From Whalleya microplaca (Eukaryota; Ascomycota; Sordariomycetes; Xylariales; Xylariaceae), in contig MU385727.1 of NCBI GenBank assembly GCA_022497155.1, positions 1 through 64,000 of the forward strand: 64,000 nucleotides of DNA, written 5' to 3'. This document shows, piece after piece, positions 11,490-22,155 of this stretch. A program made the position numbers and the translations under genes. The notes under the pieces were generated by a model, which was given only the letters and a program-made list of their open reading frames with translations, made no database searches and had not been told where the DNA came from. Every line of letters starts with the position of its first letter. Position 1 is the first letter of the stretch.

Positions 11490-12482
11490 ATAATAAATGA
11501 TCATTATCACGCGGGAGTAACTGTCGGTTTTATATAAAGCTTCGGCGTTAAAAGGAGGGAAATAGCTTTAACGTTAAATTATAATAATAACTTTATATAA
11601 AGTCCACCATTAATTAATAAAGATTACGTTACCGCGATTAATCGTTAAACTTAACGTATATAAAAGTAAGGAAAAAATTACTCGCTATAATTAATCACTA
11701 AAAACGAGCTAAAACATTTAAATCCGCCGTATTTAAACATAATATCGGAATAAAAAAAGTATTTAAAAAACAAGGTCGGCAAAAATAACAGGCGTAATTT
11801 AGCGCTAAATAGCTAAATATTATTATACGTATTTAATATAATAAGGTTTAATAAAATATAATAAGTGATTAATTAATCACGCTAATGCCGTCTTTTAACA
11901 CAAAGCTTTTTAATAAATTATATGCTTTTTAAAGCTAAGTTATTAATACGTGTAATACGTTTTAACGAGGTATTAATAAAGGTAAAGTTATTAACGAGTA
12001 ATTAAATAACTACGTTAAATAAAAATGTCGCCGGGTAACTAATTAATTACGCCGGCGAAAGTGTGATAAATGAATAATTAATTATATTATAAGTTATTAA
12101 TAAGTAATTAATTAATTACACCGATTAAAAAAAGGAGGATTAACGGGTAATTAATTAATCACGCTAAAAAAAGCGTTAAATAAATACGATGGCGGAATTA
12201 ATGAAATTTAACGCTAAAAGGCTTTATTACTATATAACGGTTTAAAAAAAAGTGGCGCGTGTTAAATAATAAATATATATTATTATAAAATAATAAAATA
12301 AAGAGTAAAAAGTTAATTAAATAGCTATATAATAATTTTAACTTAAAGACCTCTTTATTTATTTAATTAATTTAACTAACTAATTAAAAAGTTATTAAAA
12401 AGGTTATATATAAAGGGCTTAATAAAGTATATTATAATTGTAAGGCTTTATAACACTTTATAAAGTTTATGCCGTAGTAACC
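11490..12482 (-). mobile_element. Truncated family T LTR element (5' LTR and leader)
   Basis: An LTR-like block at 12233-12482 (start TATAACGG, end near ATGCCGTAGTAAC) matches the T1 LTRs. The sequence to its left matches the T1 leader at 14505-14941, for example around 11730-11850. By orientation this is the 5' LTR plus leader of a minus-strand copy whose remainder is missing beyond the MITE end. It contains 16-bp palindromes of the form GTRAYTAATTAATYAC at 11865-11880, 12035-12050, 12104-12119 and 12147-12162. Confidence 0.65.
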
Positions 12483-12669
12483 GTTAATTTTTACAGGTTT
12501 ACCATTAAAGGTGACACGTGACCTCGGTATTTATAATATATTATATTTACGATTATATTTTAAAAATAGTTTTATAATAATTCCTAAAAAAACTTTATCG
12601 GCGGCGATATTATAATTAATTATTTAATATATTATTTTAATTGAAATAAAAATTCCAAAAAATTATAAA

Positions 12670-12923
12670 TGTGACGGCTTAAGGAAAGAGGTGGCGCATC
12701 TGAGTAATAGGTGTGTATTACTGTAAAATTATAAGGTGAGGAGTAAAAGGTCAGCTAATTGTTATGTGATAGCCTGACTTAAAAAAACCTCTTTACCTGA
12801 TTACCTAAGCTATCTGACTAAATATATGGTCTAGTAGGTTACGTGCGAGGGGTAGTGGGGTATGCTATAACTATAGGGACTTTTAGGGAGCTATAAGGTA
12901 CCCTATAAGCTTGTGCTATAATA
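12670..12923 (-). repeat. 3' LTR of T1
   Basis: 254 bp, nearly identical in layout to 14942-15195 but less mutated, keeping TGTGACGG at the left end while its other end has decayed to ATAATA. Confidence 0.85.
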
Positions 12924-12945
12924 TTACCCCCCTAAATTTACTATA
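12924..12945 (-). promoter_or_regulatory. Polypurine-tract-like site of T1
   Basis: On the minus strand the sequence immediately before the LTR is TTTAGGGGGGTAA, an uninterrupted purine run in the position of the plus-strand primer of LTR elements. Confidence 0.55.
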
Positions 12946-13399
12946 TATAATAGCTAATAATAGTTAGCTTATAGCATACCTAATATATATAAAGATTAAC
13001 TTAATTATTACTATTTTTAAAAAGTGATTTTTTAACCTTATTTAACCTTTATATCTCTACCTATATAAATTATATAAAATCTAACATTAGTACCGAGTAA
13101 ACTTATTAAAATTTTAAAAATCGAGTTCTCTAAAAGGATTTTATTAATTTACTATATTTCTTTATAACTATTTAATATCGACCGTTATAAGCTATATACC
13201 TGCTGCTATAACTAATTACCCCCTTAATTACCTGCTTAATTTTCGTGACTGCTGTTTTTATCGGCAAAAAGCTTCCGAAGGTTCGATTCCGCTAGTAATA
13301 GAAGGCATTTTAAAACTTCGTAGTTTTTATTACTATAACGTATATAGGCGTACTACTTTCGACAACGCTACTACTTAGTTTTTAAGGCAAAGAAAGCTT

Positions 13400-14035
13400 A
13401 TTAATTTGCTGCCGTTTAAAGTAACGTAATTTTAGGTAGCTATCCATTATTTTTAGAGGTATTTTCGGACTCGCTATAAATCGTTAGATAGTAGACGTAA
13501 ATCGTACTAACGGACGTATTTATTACGTTCGAATAATAAAGAACTAACGATATATTTCCTCCAGCCTTATAAATATAATATCCTAACAATCGGTAAAATA
13601 AAAAAATAAACTTATTATAGTTTTCCGGCAGTTCCTAAAGCTAATTTATTTTATTTAATTTATTTTTTAGTCGATTGTTTACGCTATAGCGGAAGCTTTA
13701 AATTTTAAATACGTTAGATAAAGTAACAGCGTTTAATTTGTATATTTAACGCTCCTAGTTCGCTAAAAAAGTACAAATAAACTTATTTTAACTCTACTTA
13801 AAACCGTGAAGGCGTTCGGCGGCCCGATCGGCCTTATTCGGATTTTCGTATAGTCAGTTTAAGGTATTTAGGATCTGCTAATAATTTTAAACCTTCGCTT
13901 CTTATACCTAATAAAAAACGGGGTTAATAAAATGCTGTACCTTAGGTTCAAATCGAGCGTATACGTAATAAAACTTTACTTCCGGTAAGCCGAAGGTATC
14001 GCCGTTAACGCTTAGTTTATTTAATAGCTGTAATA
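13400..14035 (-). pseudogene. Degenerate gag of T1
   Basis: On the minus strand one frame, broken by TAA/TAG/TGA codons expected from RIP of Gln, Arg or Trp codons, reads like a fungal Gypsy gag. A short VNGDTFGLPE-like start is followed by a stretch containing L-Y-E-N-P-N-K-A-D-R-A-A-E-R-L near 13815-13850, resembling the retrotransposon gag signature in which a small folded domain precedes an aromatic-rich helix. No protease, RT or integrase is present. The limits are approximate, and the assignment rests on pattern similarity only. Confidence 0.55.
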
Positions 14036-14327
14036 TTTATATATTAAAGTCTGACGGGCCAAATAAAATAGGAGGATCTGGGAGAATAAATTAAAGGCGT
14101 AGCTGCTTAGCTAAAAAAGCACCGTAAGTAGTTTTAATAACGGCAAGCTTAGTTTCGATAGAAAACTTATCGATTTAAAGCTATTAAACATAGCTTTTAT
14201 AGTTATTTTTTAGAAATTTAATATAAGCATTAAATTTAAATATAAGTTTAATATATAAAGTAGCCGTAGCTACTTAAATAGCGGCGTAAATTTTACCGCC
14301 GCCGATAAAAGCTATTACCGATATACT

Positions 14328-14862
14328 ACCGTAATTAATTACAAATTAATATATAAATAAATAAAGGGTAACTTGCCGTAACTAATTATAAATCGAGTTA
14401 AAAAAAGTAAGTAACTTATTATAATAAATTATAAATTAAGCTGAAAAAAATTAACCGTACTGCCGTAACGAATTATAAATTAGCAGGTAATAATAAGTAA
14501 ATTTAAATCCGCCGTATTATAATATAAATTAGACAAAAACAAGAAAAGTATCTAAAAAATAAGGTCGGCAAAAATAACAAGCGTAATTTAGCGCTAATTA
14601 ATTAAATGCTGTTATACGTACTTAATAAAACGAGATCTAATAAAAGAGAAAAAAGAATAGCTAACCTAATTAGCAACTAATAAAAGTAACTAACGATTTT
14701 AAAGGTAACGTTATTAATTATTTATACGTATCGCTAGAAGCTTAAGGTATTAAAAGTAAAGTATCTGCCGTAACTGGTTATAAATTAAACCTTATTGCCG
14801 TAACTAGTTACAAATTAATAAATAAGGTAAAAATAACGATCGCCGTAACGCGTTATAAATCG
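14328..14862. repeat. Six interspersed palindromic motifs in the T1 leader
   Basis: The motif GCCGTAACNNGTTAYAAAT, or its close variant, occurs at 14328-14350, 14375-14395, 14462-14482, 14767-14787, 14797-14817 and 14842-14862, all in the same orientation. The core GTAACNNGTTAC is a palindrome. All copies lie between the primer-binding-like site and gag, where packaging or dimerisation signals of LTR elements are usually found. Confidence 0.7.
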
Positions 14863-14941
14863 ACATTAAAGGTACTAAATTAATTACGATAGCTTAATAA
14901 ATAGAATTAATTAAATTTAGCGCCAAAAAACCTTATAATTA

Positions 14942-15195
14942 TATAACGGCTTAAGGAAAAAGGTGGCGCATTTAAGTAATAAGTATATATTACTATAAAA
15001 TTATAAGGTGAGAAATAAAAGGTCAGCTAATTATTATATAATAGCCTGACTTAAAAAAACCTCCTTACTTAATTACTTAAGCTATCTAACTAAGCATATA
15101 GTTTAGCAGGTCACGTGCGAGGGGTAGTGGGGTATGCTATAGCTATAGGGACCTTTAGGGAGCTATAAGGCACCTTATAAGCCTGTGCCGTAACA
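14942..15195 (-). repeat. 5' LTR of T1
   Basis: 254 bp; the outer end is intact (GCCGTAACA at 15187-15195) while the inner end has decayed to TATAACGG. On the minus strand it is followed by a TGGCGC primer-binding-like motif at 14920-14926. Confidence 0.85.
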
Positions 15196-15200
15196 ATAAA

Positions 15201-16330
15201 TAATTTTATCGTAATAACTTTATAAGTATTATTATTTAAGCTTAAAGCCTATATAATTATTAATATTTAATTAAAGGCATTAATTAAGTAAACTTTATTT
15301 ATAAACCTTTTTAATAACTTTTAAATCAAGCCATAACTTAGCTTATTTACCTTTTCATTAAAATAAAGTGAGGCAATTATTATATTAAATGTTTACGCAT
15401 TTCTCGTATGTTTAAATCTTTAGCTTTATTACATTCATAATAATTAAGTAAAAATATAATTTATCGCTATTATAATTAGTTTTTATAACACTTAAGCGAT
15501 AAATTTTTAAAAATTTAATTAAATATTTTTAATGTTTAAATAACCCTTTAAACTTAAAAAGTGCTATAATTATTTTAATATTCATAATTATATTACATAA
15601 TAAGCTTATAATAAGTTAAAAATAATTATAATGGTTTTTATAATAAAAAATTGTTTATTTTTTTATAATAAATTTTTTAAAAATGTATTTAAATTATAAA
15701 TTAAATTTTTTAAATTAAATAAAGTTAATATTATTATTACGGCCGGATTAGGACTAGTTAAAACTAAGATTAAAATTAAAATTAAGTGAGGCATATAAAC
15801 GTTATAATCACTTAAATAATTAAGTTATTTCACTTTATATATATAGTAATTTTTAGCAGGCTTTATTAGGCTTGCTTTTTTTTCTTTATATTAATAATTT
15901 TATTAATAATATACTTAAATTTTAAGTCGTGTTTTTTATAAATATATATCCCGTAATAATTATAATAATTATATAAATTTAAATGATAATTTTATTATTT
16001 TAACGTTAATCATTATATTATAATACGCTTATATTAAGTTTTAAAATAATAATAATTATTATTATTATAAAAGAATAAATTAAAAAATCATTATAAATTA
16101 TTAATTTAATAACTTAAATTTAAATTAATTAAATAATTTAACTAGTTTAATTTATTTAATTTAAATTACTTTATTAACTTAATTTAAAACACTTATTTTA
16201 TAACTTTATTTATAAGTTAATAATTTAATTATAAATATATTAATATTAAAATAAGCTTATATTATCCGGTTTAATAAATTAAAATGAAGAATTTTTAAGC
16301 TTAATCACGTTATTTAATATAACTTTAACT
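15201..16330. other. AT-rich degenerate repeats without a gene
   Basis: Contains a MITE-interior-like stretch (about 15540-15745 and again near 16000-16070) and, at 15733-15885, an inverted copy of the repeat at 37780-37934. 16100-16200 resembles the short-repeat cluster at 41590-41765. No gene was seen. Confidence 0.55.
15733..15885 (-). repeat. Dispersed repeat, inverted copy of 37780-37934
   Basis: The two stretches align in opposite orientation over ~150 bp, including a run of ATTAAAATT units and a TATATATAG core. A shorter third copy lies at 38655-38720. Identity unknown. Confidence 0.6.
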
Positions 16331-17881
16331 TAAGTGCACGTGCGAATATATAACACTATAAGTATTAAACTTCTCGCATAAGTGTAGCTTTAAGCACTTT
16401 ATGCCCTAGCGAAGTTCGAGTATTAAATGCATTTTCTCACAATAGCGAGCATGCGGCATAACGGTGTTTACCGACTTATTATACCGTATTACAGTAATTG
16501 TGTATTTAATTGTCATTTAAGTGTTGCCGTGATTGCAACTAGTCAATTGAGTGTTGTAACTGCCCAGGTTATCTTCTTCCAGTGTGAGCAGATCCATTTT
16601 AAATACGGAGCGCTCGGGAGCACCATTTACCGGAGCTCCATACTACTAGGGGTAACTACCTAGGAAACAACTACCCCTATTGTGACCTAACGCTAGGCGA
16701 GCCTACCTACCTTTTTGGATTTTGTCTGCCTCGGCCGCCTCCCGTATTATCAACACCCGCTTCTCGTTATATAATGGAACAATAACAGCATTAGGAAATC
16801 TGAAATATAGTTTTTTCGGATATTATTAGTGACGAATACGCTTTGGGAATACAGCTCAGTTTTAGTACCATATGAATGCTACTTGGGCACAGACGGTGGA
16901 CTCAGACCTAGATTACAGGTGCCGGCATCAGTGTGGCTGGCTGGACATTGCTGATTGGCGAAGCCACAATCTGCGAATCAAGCGGGTTCACACTGTACTT
17001 CTCGGCGGCCACAAGCTAGACATTGACTCTGGCCTGGTTGCACATTTTAAGGCGTTGGTTGGCCGTGAAGGTCGTGTTACAACGGGCAGCACGACAATGC
17101 ATAAGTTCTTCGAATTTCCCTACCATAGATTGGCATTTTCACAATCTTTCGCTTCCCCTCGGCATCCAGCACCGATGAGTCGAACAGGGTGGTACAGTAC
17201 CATCCCGAATGAAATAACATAGCTTCCTAGCTGCACTCCGGCCATCGTGTGGGCCGAAATCAGCCAGCCACTCAGTCCACCGGTCGGGATGGACGGGCGT
17301 CAGTGGCGTCCCGTATGATCCCGGGTAGTCTGCGGTGTTACGGAGCAAACAGCAAATCGACATTGGTACGCGAAGATGGTTGTCACCCGTAGGGTAAAAT
17401 ATGATAGACAGGACGCATTGTATATGGTAGGGCTACCAGGGCCTTATCTAACCTAGAAACTCAGACACGTAGTGTGCGATATACTGTGCTAGCTTTACGA
17501 CTCGGGTGGTACATTAGCCGAGGCTTTCCGATATAAGCGGCCGTTTACTCTAACATCATGGCGGAGGAATATTTTGCTGTGATTAATGGTGGATTTTGCC
17601 CCTACATGTAAGGAGTGCCTCGAGAACTCTTGTGGATCATGGCATGGAACAATCCAGCTCATGTACCAAAGTATCTACCTAGGAAAGTATTTTATAAGTG
17701 GCCATGCGATACCTCCGGTTTGTCATATGAATGAAGGACAGTTATAGTTTTATATATTAATAAGTGAGTGTAAATGTAGATAGCTACAAGATCACGTGTA
17801 AAGTTGACACGGGGCAGAGTGCAGACTGAACCAAGATTCCTAGCTCTGTCGCTTGTATCATGTCCAAGTGTATAGCTATGC
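16331..17881. other. Unmutated pocket DNA without a confident gene
   Basis: Normal base composition with intact CpA, in contrast to its surroundings. Only short open frames occur (for example 16872-17222 plus and 17139-17363 minus). None has a recognisable domain, splice pattern or convincing extent, and two overlap on opposite strands. It may hold a decayed gene or simply be non-coding sequence downstream of the MACPF gene. Confidence 0.5.
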
Positions 17882-17887
17882 TTCATT
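17882..17887 (-). terminator. Possible polyadenylation signal of the MACPF gene
   Basis: AATGAA on the minus strand, about 105 bp after the stop codon; a common fungal variant of AATAAA. Confidence 0.3.
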
Positions 17888-17991
17888 CAATATGGCCAGA
17901 CGTAGAGCAAAGGAAAGAAAATCAAAAAAGGGAGAGGGGTGAGCGGCCAGAATCATGGGGAATAGCCACTCTGGGATGCCTCTGCCCATGC

Positions 17992-19476
17992 TCAAATGGC
18001 CCTCTTTGCGTATCCGAAGAAGATATATTTACCGCCTGCGCCGGCATTTAAGTCACGCGAGATCTTAGTGAATCCATAAGGTGGGGAAACGTCAGATTTG
18101 CTACCGCTAAATGCTGTAATATCGAGGATTGCCGTGCCTGGATTGTACTCGCCCGTCTTGTAGCAGAGATAGACGAATTTCCCACCCGCACCGGCGTTCA
18201 AGTCAGTTGACATTTTCGTGTAACCAGAAGGTGTGGTCTCGTTGTTGAAGATGACGGCAAGGTCGGTGATGGGCGGCTTATTCGGGCCAAACGAGTCGTA
18301 GCTCGCCTTGTGGTAGCAGAGATAGATGTATTTGCCGCCCACTGTGGAATTTAGGTCGAAGTTGAGCTTTTGATATCCAGGGGTTGGGGCAGTCGTGCTG
18401 CTATCCCCTTCAACGAAGGTGAGCGCATCAATATAGTCAGGCCGAAGGCGGAGCATGTCCGCATATTCTAGAGCCCAATGGTCCTTATAGTAGGTAGAGA
18501 GGCCGGACCTCACTTTTTCGCCTTTTTCATCGTGGGCACATAGTTCCCATATGGGAGTGAAAGGATTATCGGCCGTAAAGTCAACAAAGACGGGGTCTTC
18601 GATTACCGACTTGCTCCACTCCGCAAAAGTCGAGTTTTCCCCTTCAAATACGCCGTTACCGAGTTGAGGATTGCCACCAACCGTGTTACGATTTACTGCG
18701 GAATTGGTGTTGAAGCTTGATACAGCAGACTCGTACTGTGCTTTCTCCTCTGCACTGACGTGCGCTGTTTCGAATCTAAAAGCCTCTTCGGCTGTCACGC
18801 TGAGATCATATTTTGTATCCACTGTGTACTTGTTGGTGGATGCTGTCCGTAGAGCACGGCCGCCGAGCACAATCCCTGTCAGTATATGACTTCCGTAGCG
18901 GCGGAAGAAGTCCTGGCAAGCATTCATGTCGCTGATGTCGAGGTCATCAAGCTCGCCGCGGAATGTCCCATTCAGCAGCTCACGTGTTTTGGAATCAAGG
19001 GTAAGCTCAAGCGCCCATGTCGCGATGCTTTTTTGAAAGCGCGAAAACTCGTACTCGCTTTTGGTTAGTGACTCCGAATTAAACTCGGTGGAGATTGACC
19101 CCGAGAAAAAGCCATATGAGCCGTCAACTTTCACACTGGCACCGAGCTTTTCCTGGTAGCTCTGGATGTCGGTGCCGACGACATTGTTCGACAACGAATC
19201 CGAATACGCAATGGCGCTGACCGCGGCCGGCTTATTGTAGGTCTTCTCGAGATATGTGAAGGTGTCCTGGGGAGCATCCTTCCAGTTGAAAATGCTCGCA
19301 TCAACAACATAGTGGGGACTAGCATAGCCGGCGAAGGGATCATAACCAGCTCCAATAACTGACACTCCAGGGAGAGTGTTCTCGCCAAGCAAAGATTCAA
19401 GTCTAAGAAGCTCAGAACGGGTTTGGGTCTGAGCCCTGCCGCTAAATGCCGACTTGTATCCTGCGTTATGTGCCAT
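17992..19476 (-). CDS. MACPF (perforin-like) protein with C-terminal beta-prism repeats
   Basis: A single uninterrupted frame of 494 residues with no sign of RIP. The MACPF signature is at residues 194-206: Y-G-S-H, then G-G after a hydrophobic stretch. The preceding region (about 90-190) fits the MACPF core, with Ser-rich strands. The C-terminus holds three repeats beginning about residues 367, 418 and 468, each with a G-Y/F, a D-L-N and a G-G-K-[YF]-[IV]-[YF] pattern, as in MABP-type beta-prisms that often accompany MACPF domains. There is no signal peptide or membrane helix, so secretion, if any, would be unconventional. MACPF proteins oligomerise and insert into membranes; fungal ones include SpoC1-C1C-like and pleurotolysin B-like proteins, but this one's target is unknown. 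The start is favoured by G at -3 and +4. The gene lies alone between transposons. Confidence 0.9.
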   Translation of the reverse strand: MAHNAGYKSAFSGRAQTQTRSELLRLESLLGENTLPGVSVIGAGYDPFAGYASPHYVVDASIFNWKDAPQDTFTYLEKTYNKPAAVSAIAYSDSLSNNVVGTDIQSYQEKLGASVKVDGSYGFFSGSISTEFNSESLTKSEYEFSRFQKSIATWALELTLDSKTRELLNGTFRGELDDLDISDMNACQDFFRRYGSHILTGIVLGGRALRTASTNKYTVDTKYDLSVTAEEAFRFETAHVSAEEKAQYESAVSSFNTNSAVNRNTVGGNPQLGNGVFEGENSTFAEWSKSVIEDPVFVDFTADNPFTPIWELCAHDEKGEKVRSGLSTYYKDHWALEYADMLRLRPDYIDALTFVEGDSSTTAPTPGYQKLNFDLNSTVGGKYIYLCYHKASYDSFGPNKPPITDLAVIFNNETTPSGYTKMSTDLNAGAGGKFVYLCYKTGEYNPGTAILDITAFSGSKSDVSPPYGFTKISRDLNAGAGGKYIFFGYAKRAI

Positions 19477-19600
19477 AACTACGTGATGGAGACAAGATAC
19501 GTCAATGGGTGAGCAGCAGAATCAACGTGTGGAAGAAACCAACCGATAAATGTATGCAGAAACAAGGGAGCGTCAAAGTCCGAAAGCATATAGAAGACAT
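19477..19600 (-). promoter_or_regulatory. Putative core promoter of the MACPF gene
   Basis: On the minus strand a TATATGC box (19586-19592) lies about 110 bp upstream of the ATG, followed by pyrimidine-rich tracts (TTGGTTTCTTCC and GTATCTTGTCTCC) such as occur near fungal transcription starts. Confidence 0.4.
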
Positions 19601-20440
19601 GTCAGTGGTGTCGTGAGGGGATAGTTGCTGAACTTATGGATGTGATAATGAACATTATTCATGTCGCGCTGGACAATGAAAAATTGAGAAATCAACGAAT
19701 CCGACATGTGATCGGGTGCTGTGTGTCCAACCAGATCTCTATCAGTTCGTCATGCCATACACGGACCACAAATCATCCGCTTCATGGTATCATACAAAAC
19801 AATATAAGCAGTCTGGATGCTTGGCGATGGTATATTATGGAAAGATACTCAGCGGTCTGACCAGGGCGTCATATATTAGTACTGTTTCTGTGAGGGATTC
19901 GCGGGCAGCTGCACGAATATCGAAGCTGGTTTCCGATTGTATATCCAATCATAGGCTTTGGGTCTCAATCGTATGAAGATGTCTCACTTGAGGCCAAGAG
20001 AAAAGGCTTTCTATTATCATGATGACGCGTTTTGTGTAGTTGTGGACAGCTGAACGAGTGCCCACTTAGCCGTGAGTCGAATTATTGGGAAGCAGCCAGC
20101 TCTCTGCCCTGTTTTAACCTGGTGGTGGGCATATTCTTAAGGGTCCCGGCTCCCCGTACTTCTAAAGTGATACACAGATCACAGCACCATTGGCTTTGTT
20201 GCTTCGATAAGGTTTAGGTGGCGGCTTTTTATCGACAGCTTAGTCAGGGCCGCAACAAGCTGGGCAGATGCTCTCCTCGATCAGACCTTTACTTGATGAT
20301 GATGATGAATTTGTTTACGTCCGTAAGGACGAAGATCTATCTGATTTAACTATCGACAAGAGAGACACCTTTCGTTAACGCTATATAGCGTATAAGGACG
20401 GCTGAAATATTACTGCAGAACTAGCTTACCGCCTAATATA
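19601..20440. other. Unmutated pocket DNA upstream of the MACPF gene
   Basis: Normal composition; short open frames only, with no recognisable product. A 36-codon frame from ATG 20268 to 20378 (acidic, with a run of four Asp) ends just where RIP-like AT-rich DNA begins, so it could be the start of a truncated gene or chance. The pocket ends at about 20440. Confidence 0.45.
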
Positions 20441-21923
20441 AAAAAAGTTATAAATATATATTTCCTATAGTTTATACGGCCGCGAGACGGCCGCTATTTA
20501 GTAAGAAAATCCGCGCGATCTCTTTTTTTATACTTAAAACGTAACCGAAATTAAATATAAAGCTATATATCGGCTTATATATTTAAATAGTTTATATAAG
20601 GTTTAATATCCCGTATAAATAACTTAAAGTCCCTAAAACTCGAAAGGCTTAAAAAGTACTTTAAAATATCCTTAAACGGCGCTATTTTCGGTAATTTTTT
20701 TAAAATTTTTTATATTTAATAAAGTACTTAAGGCTTTTTTTATTAATATAACTTATCTCGTTTTATATAATAGGCTGTGCCGTAGTGGGGAATATCGGCG
20801 ATTATAAGCCGATATAATAGCACAGCTCTCGAAAGCTAGTATAAATGCTCTCGAGCTATACCGATATACCTTTTTGATTTTCTTTTCTTTTTTAGTTAGA
20901 AAATAAACACTCATTTAACATTATAAAATTACATCTTGGCGTGACGGCCTTTTACATTTTAAATATTTAAATCGCTTATAATATTTTATAAAGTCTTTAT
21001 AATTAAACTGTTTTATTAAAAGTTAATATAAAGTAAGTTATATTAATTATAGGTTTTTTAAAATATTTATTACCGATAAGCTTTATAGTCGATATTTTTC
21101 GGGTATATTAATAATTTATTAACTTTTTTTAGTTTTTATATTACTTTTTATTAATTTATTTTAAATAAATTAAAGTAAAAAGTTTAATTAATACTATAAT
21201 GATTTTTTAAGGTCGGTTTTATTTATTTTTTTCGCTTTTATATCCGTATTTTTATTCCCGGAAATACTTATATAATCCGGCAATTATTATACCGTTTATT
21301 TTATAATTATATTGCCGCCTTTTAAAAGTTTATTACCGTTACTTGAATTTTATTTAACGGGTATTTTAAAAAGTTTAATAAAATTACGGAATTATTTAAA
21401 CAAAAGTAAAATATATTAATAGGCTTAATTAAGGCTTAGCGCGTTATTTTTTACGCCGCCCTCGCTTCCGCGTTAAAGGTTTCCGCTTGCCGTATTATAT
21501 TATATATTTTATTTATTATATGCGCCTATAAAAAAGCCACTTAACTTTATTTAGTTTTTTTTTTCGTTTTATCCGAATATATAATAATATATTCCGGAGA
21601 AATAACGTCGAGTTAAATATAATATATATTACGCCCCCGGTTTTTTTCCGATATAACCGGAAATTATTATATTTTTTATCGCCGGATTAAAAATTCCGAT
21701 TTAAGTCCCGATAATATAAACTCCGCTATATATTATAGCCGGGATAATTTTATTAAAAGCGGGCGGGTAATAAAGCGGCCTTTTTTAGGGGGGGGGGGGG
21801 TAACTATTTAGCCGTTAAATTAACGGGTATAAAAAGTCGATTATTCGGAGCTATAATAAAACTCGGAACCGTATTTATTTAAGTGATACTTTAGCGATTA
21901 ATATACCCGCGTTTTTATATAAT
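20441..21923. other. AT-rich degenerate sequence; G13 homopolymer
   Basis: RIP-like DNA left of element B. It contains a run of 13 G at 21788-21800. An LTR-like stretch (TGTGCCG at 20776 to TTACA at 20933, followed by TCTTGGCG) has no partner and is not called. No gene was seen. Confidence 0.5.
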
Positions 21924-22155
21924 TAATACGGGGCTTTATAAGCCCTTACTTTTTAAGGCTAGTTTAACTTAAATAAAATAAGGTAAAAAAATAAGAGATT
22001 TTAAGCCTTTAAGTTATAACGGAGCTATAACTTAAATATTAAATCTTTATTTTTCATATAATATATTACTTTACTTTATATTATTTATATTAAATAATAG
22101 CACCTGCTTTCATTTTATTATAATTATTATAACTATCGGATTTAAAATCGGCGTA

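Larger units (their letters stand above)
12670..15195 (-). mobile_element. Complete short non-autonomous LTR element T1 (2526 bp)
   Basis: Two LTRs of exactly 254 bp (12670-12923 and 14942-15195) begin TGTGACGG (RIP form TATAACGG) and end GTAACA (RIP form ATAATA). The element is flanked by a 5-bp duplication ATAAA (12665-12669 and 15196-15200). A polypurine-like tract AGGGGGGTAA on the minus strand abuts 12923, and a TGGCGC primer-binding-like motif lies ~16 bp inside 14942, so the element reads on the minus strand. The 2.0-kb interior is too short for pol; only a gag relic is visible. This fits a gag-only non-autonomous LTR retrotransposon depending on another element's polymerase. Confidence 0.88.

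Noticed and set aside
13278..13295. GGTTCGATTCC, a match to the tRNA/SINE B box
   Set aside because: The flanks do not form a T-arm or acceptor stem and no A box was found; it lies inside LTR element T1.
17139..17363. 74-codon open frame on the minus strand, overlapped by a plus-strand frame at 16872-17222
   Set aside because: Neither has a recognisable domain, convincing extent or splice pattern; opposite-strand overlap suggests chance.
18671..19400. Open frames overlapping the MACPF gene on both strands
   Set aside because: Shadow frames of the MACPF coding sequence without domains of their own.
20268..20790. Possible RIP-decayed gene continuing from the 36-codon frame at 20268
   Set aside because: Stop-codon density after 20378 is about what random AT-rich DNA gives, and no domain is readable.
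20776..20933. LTR-like stretch TGTGCCG...TTACA followed by a TTGGCG primer-binding-like motif
   Set aside because: No second LTR copy or target-site duplication was found in the window; TG...CA ends alone are common by chance.
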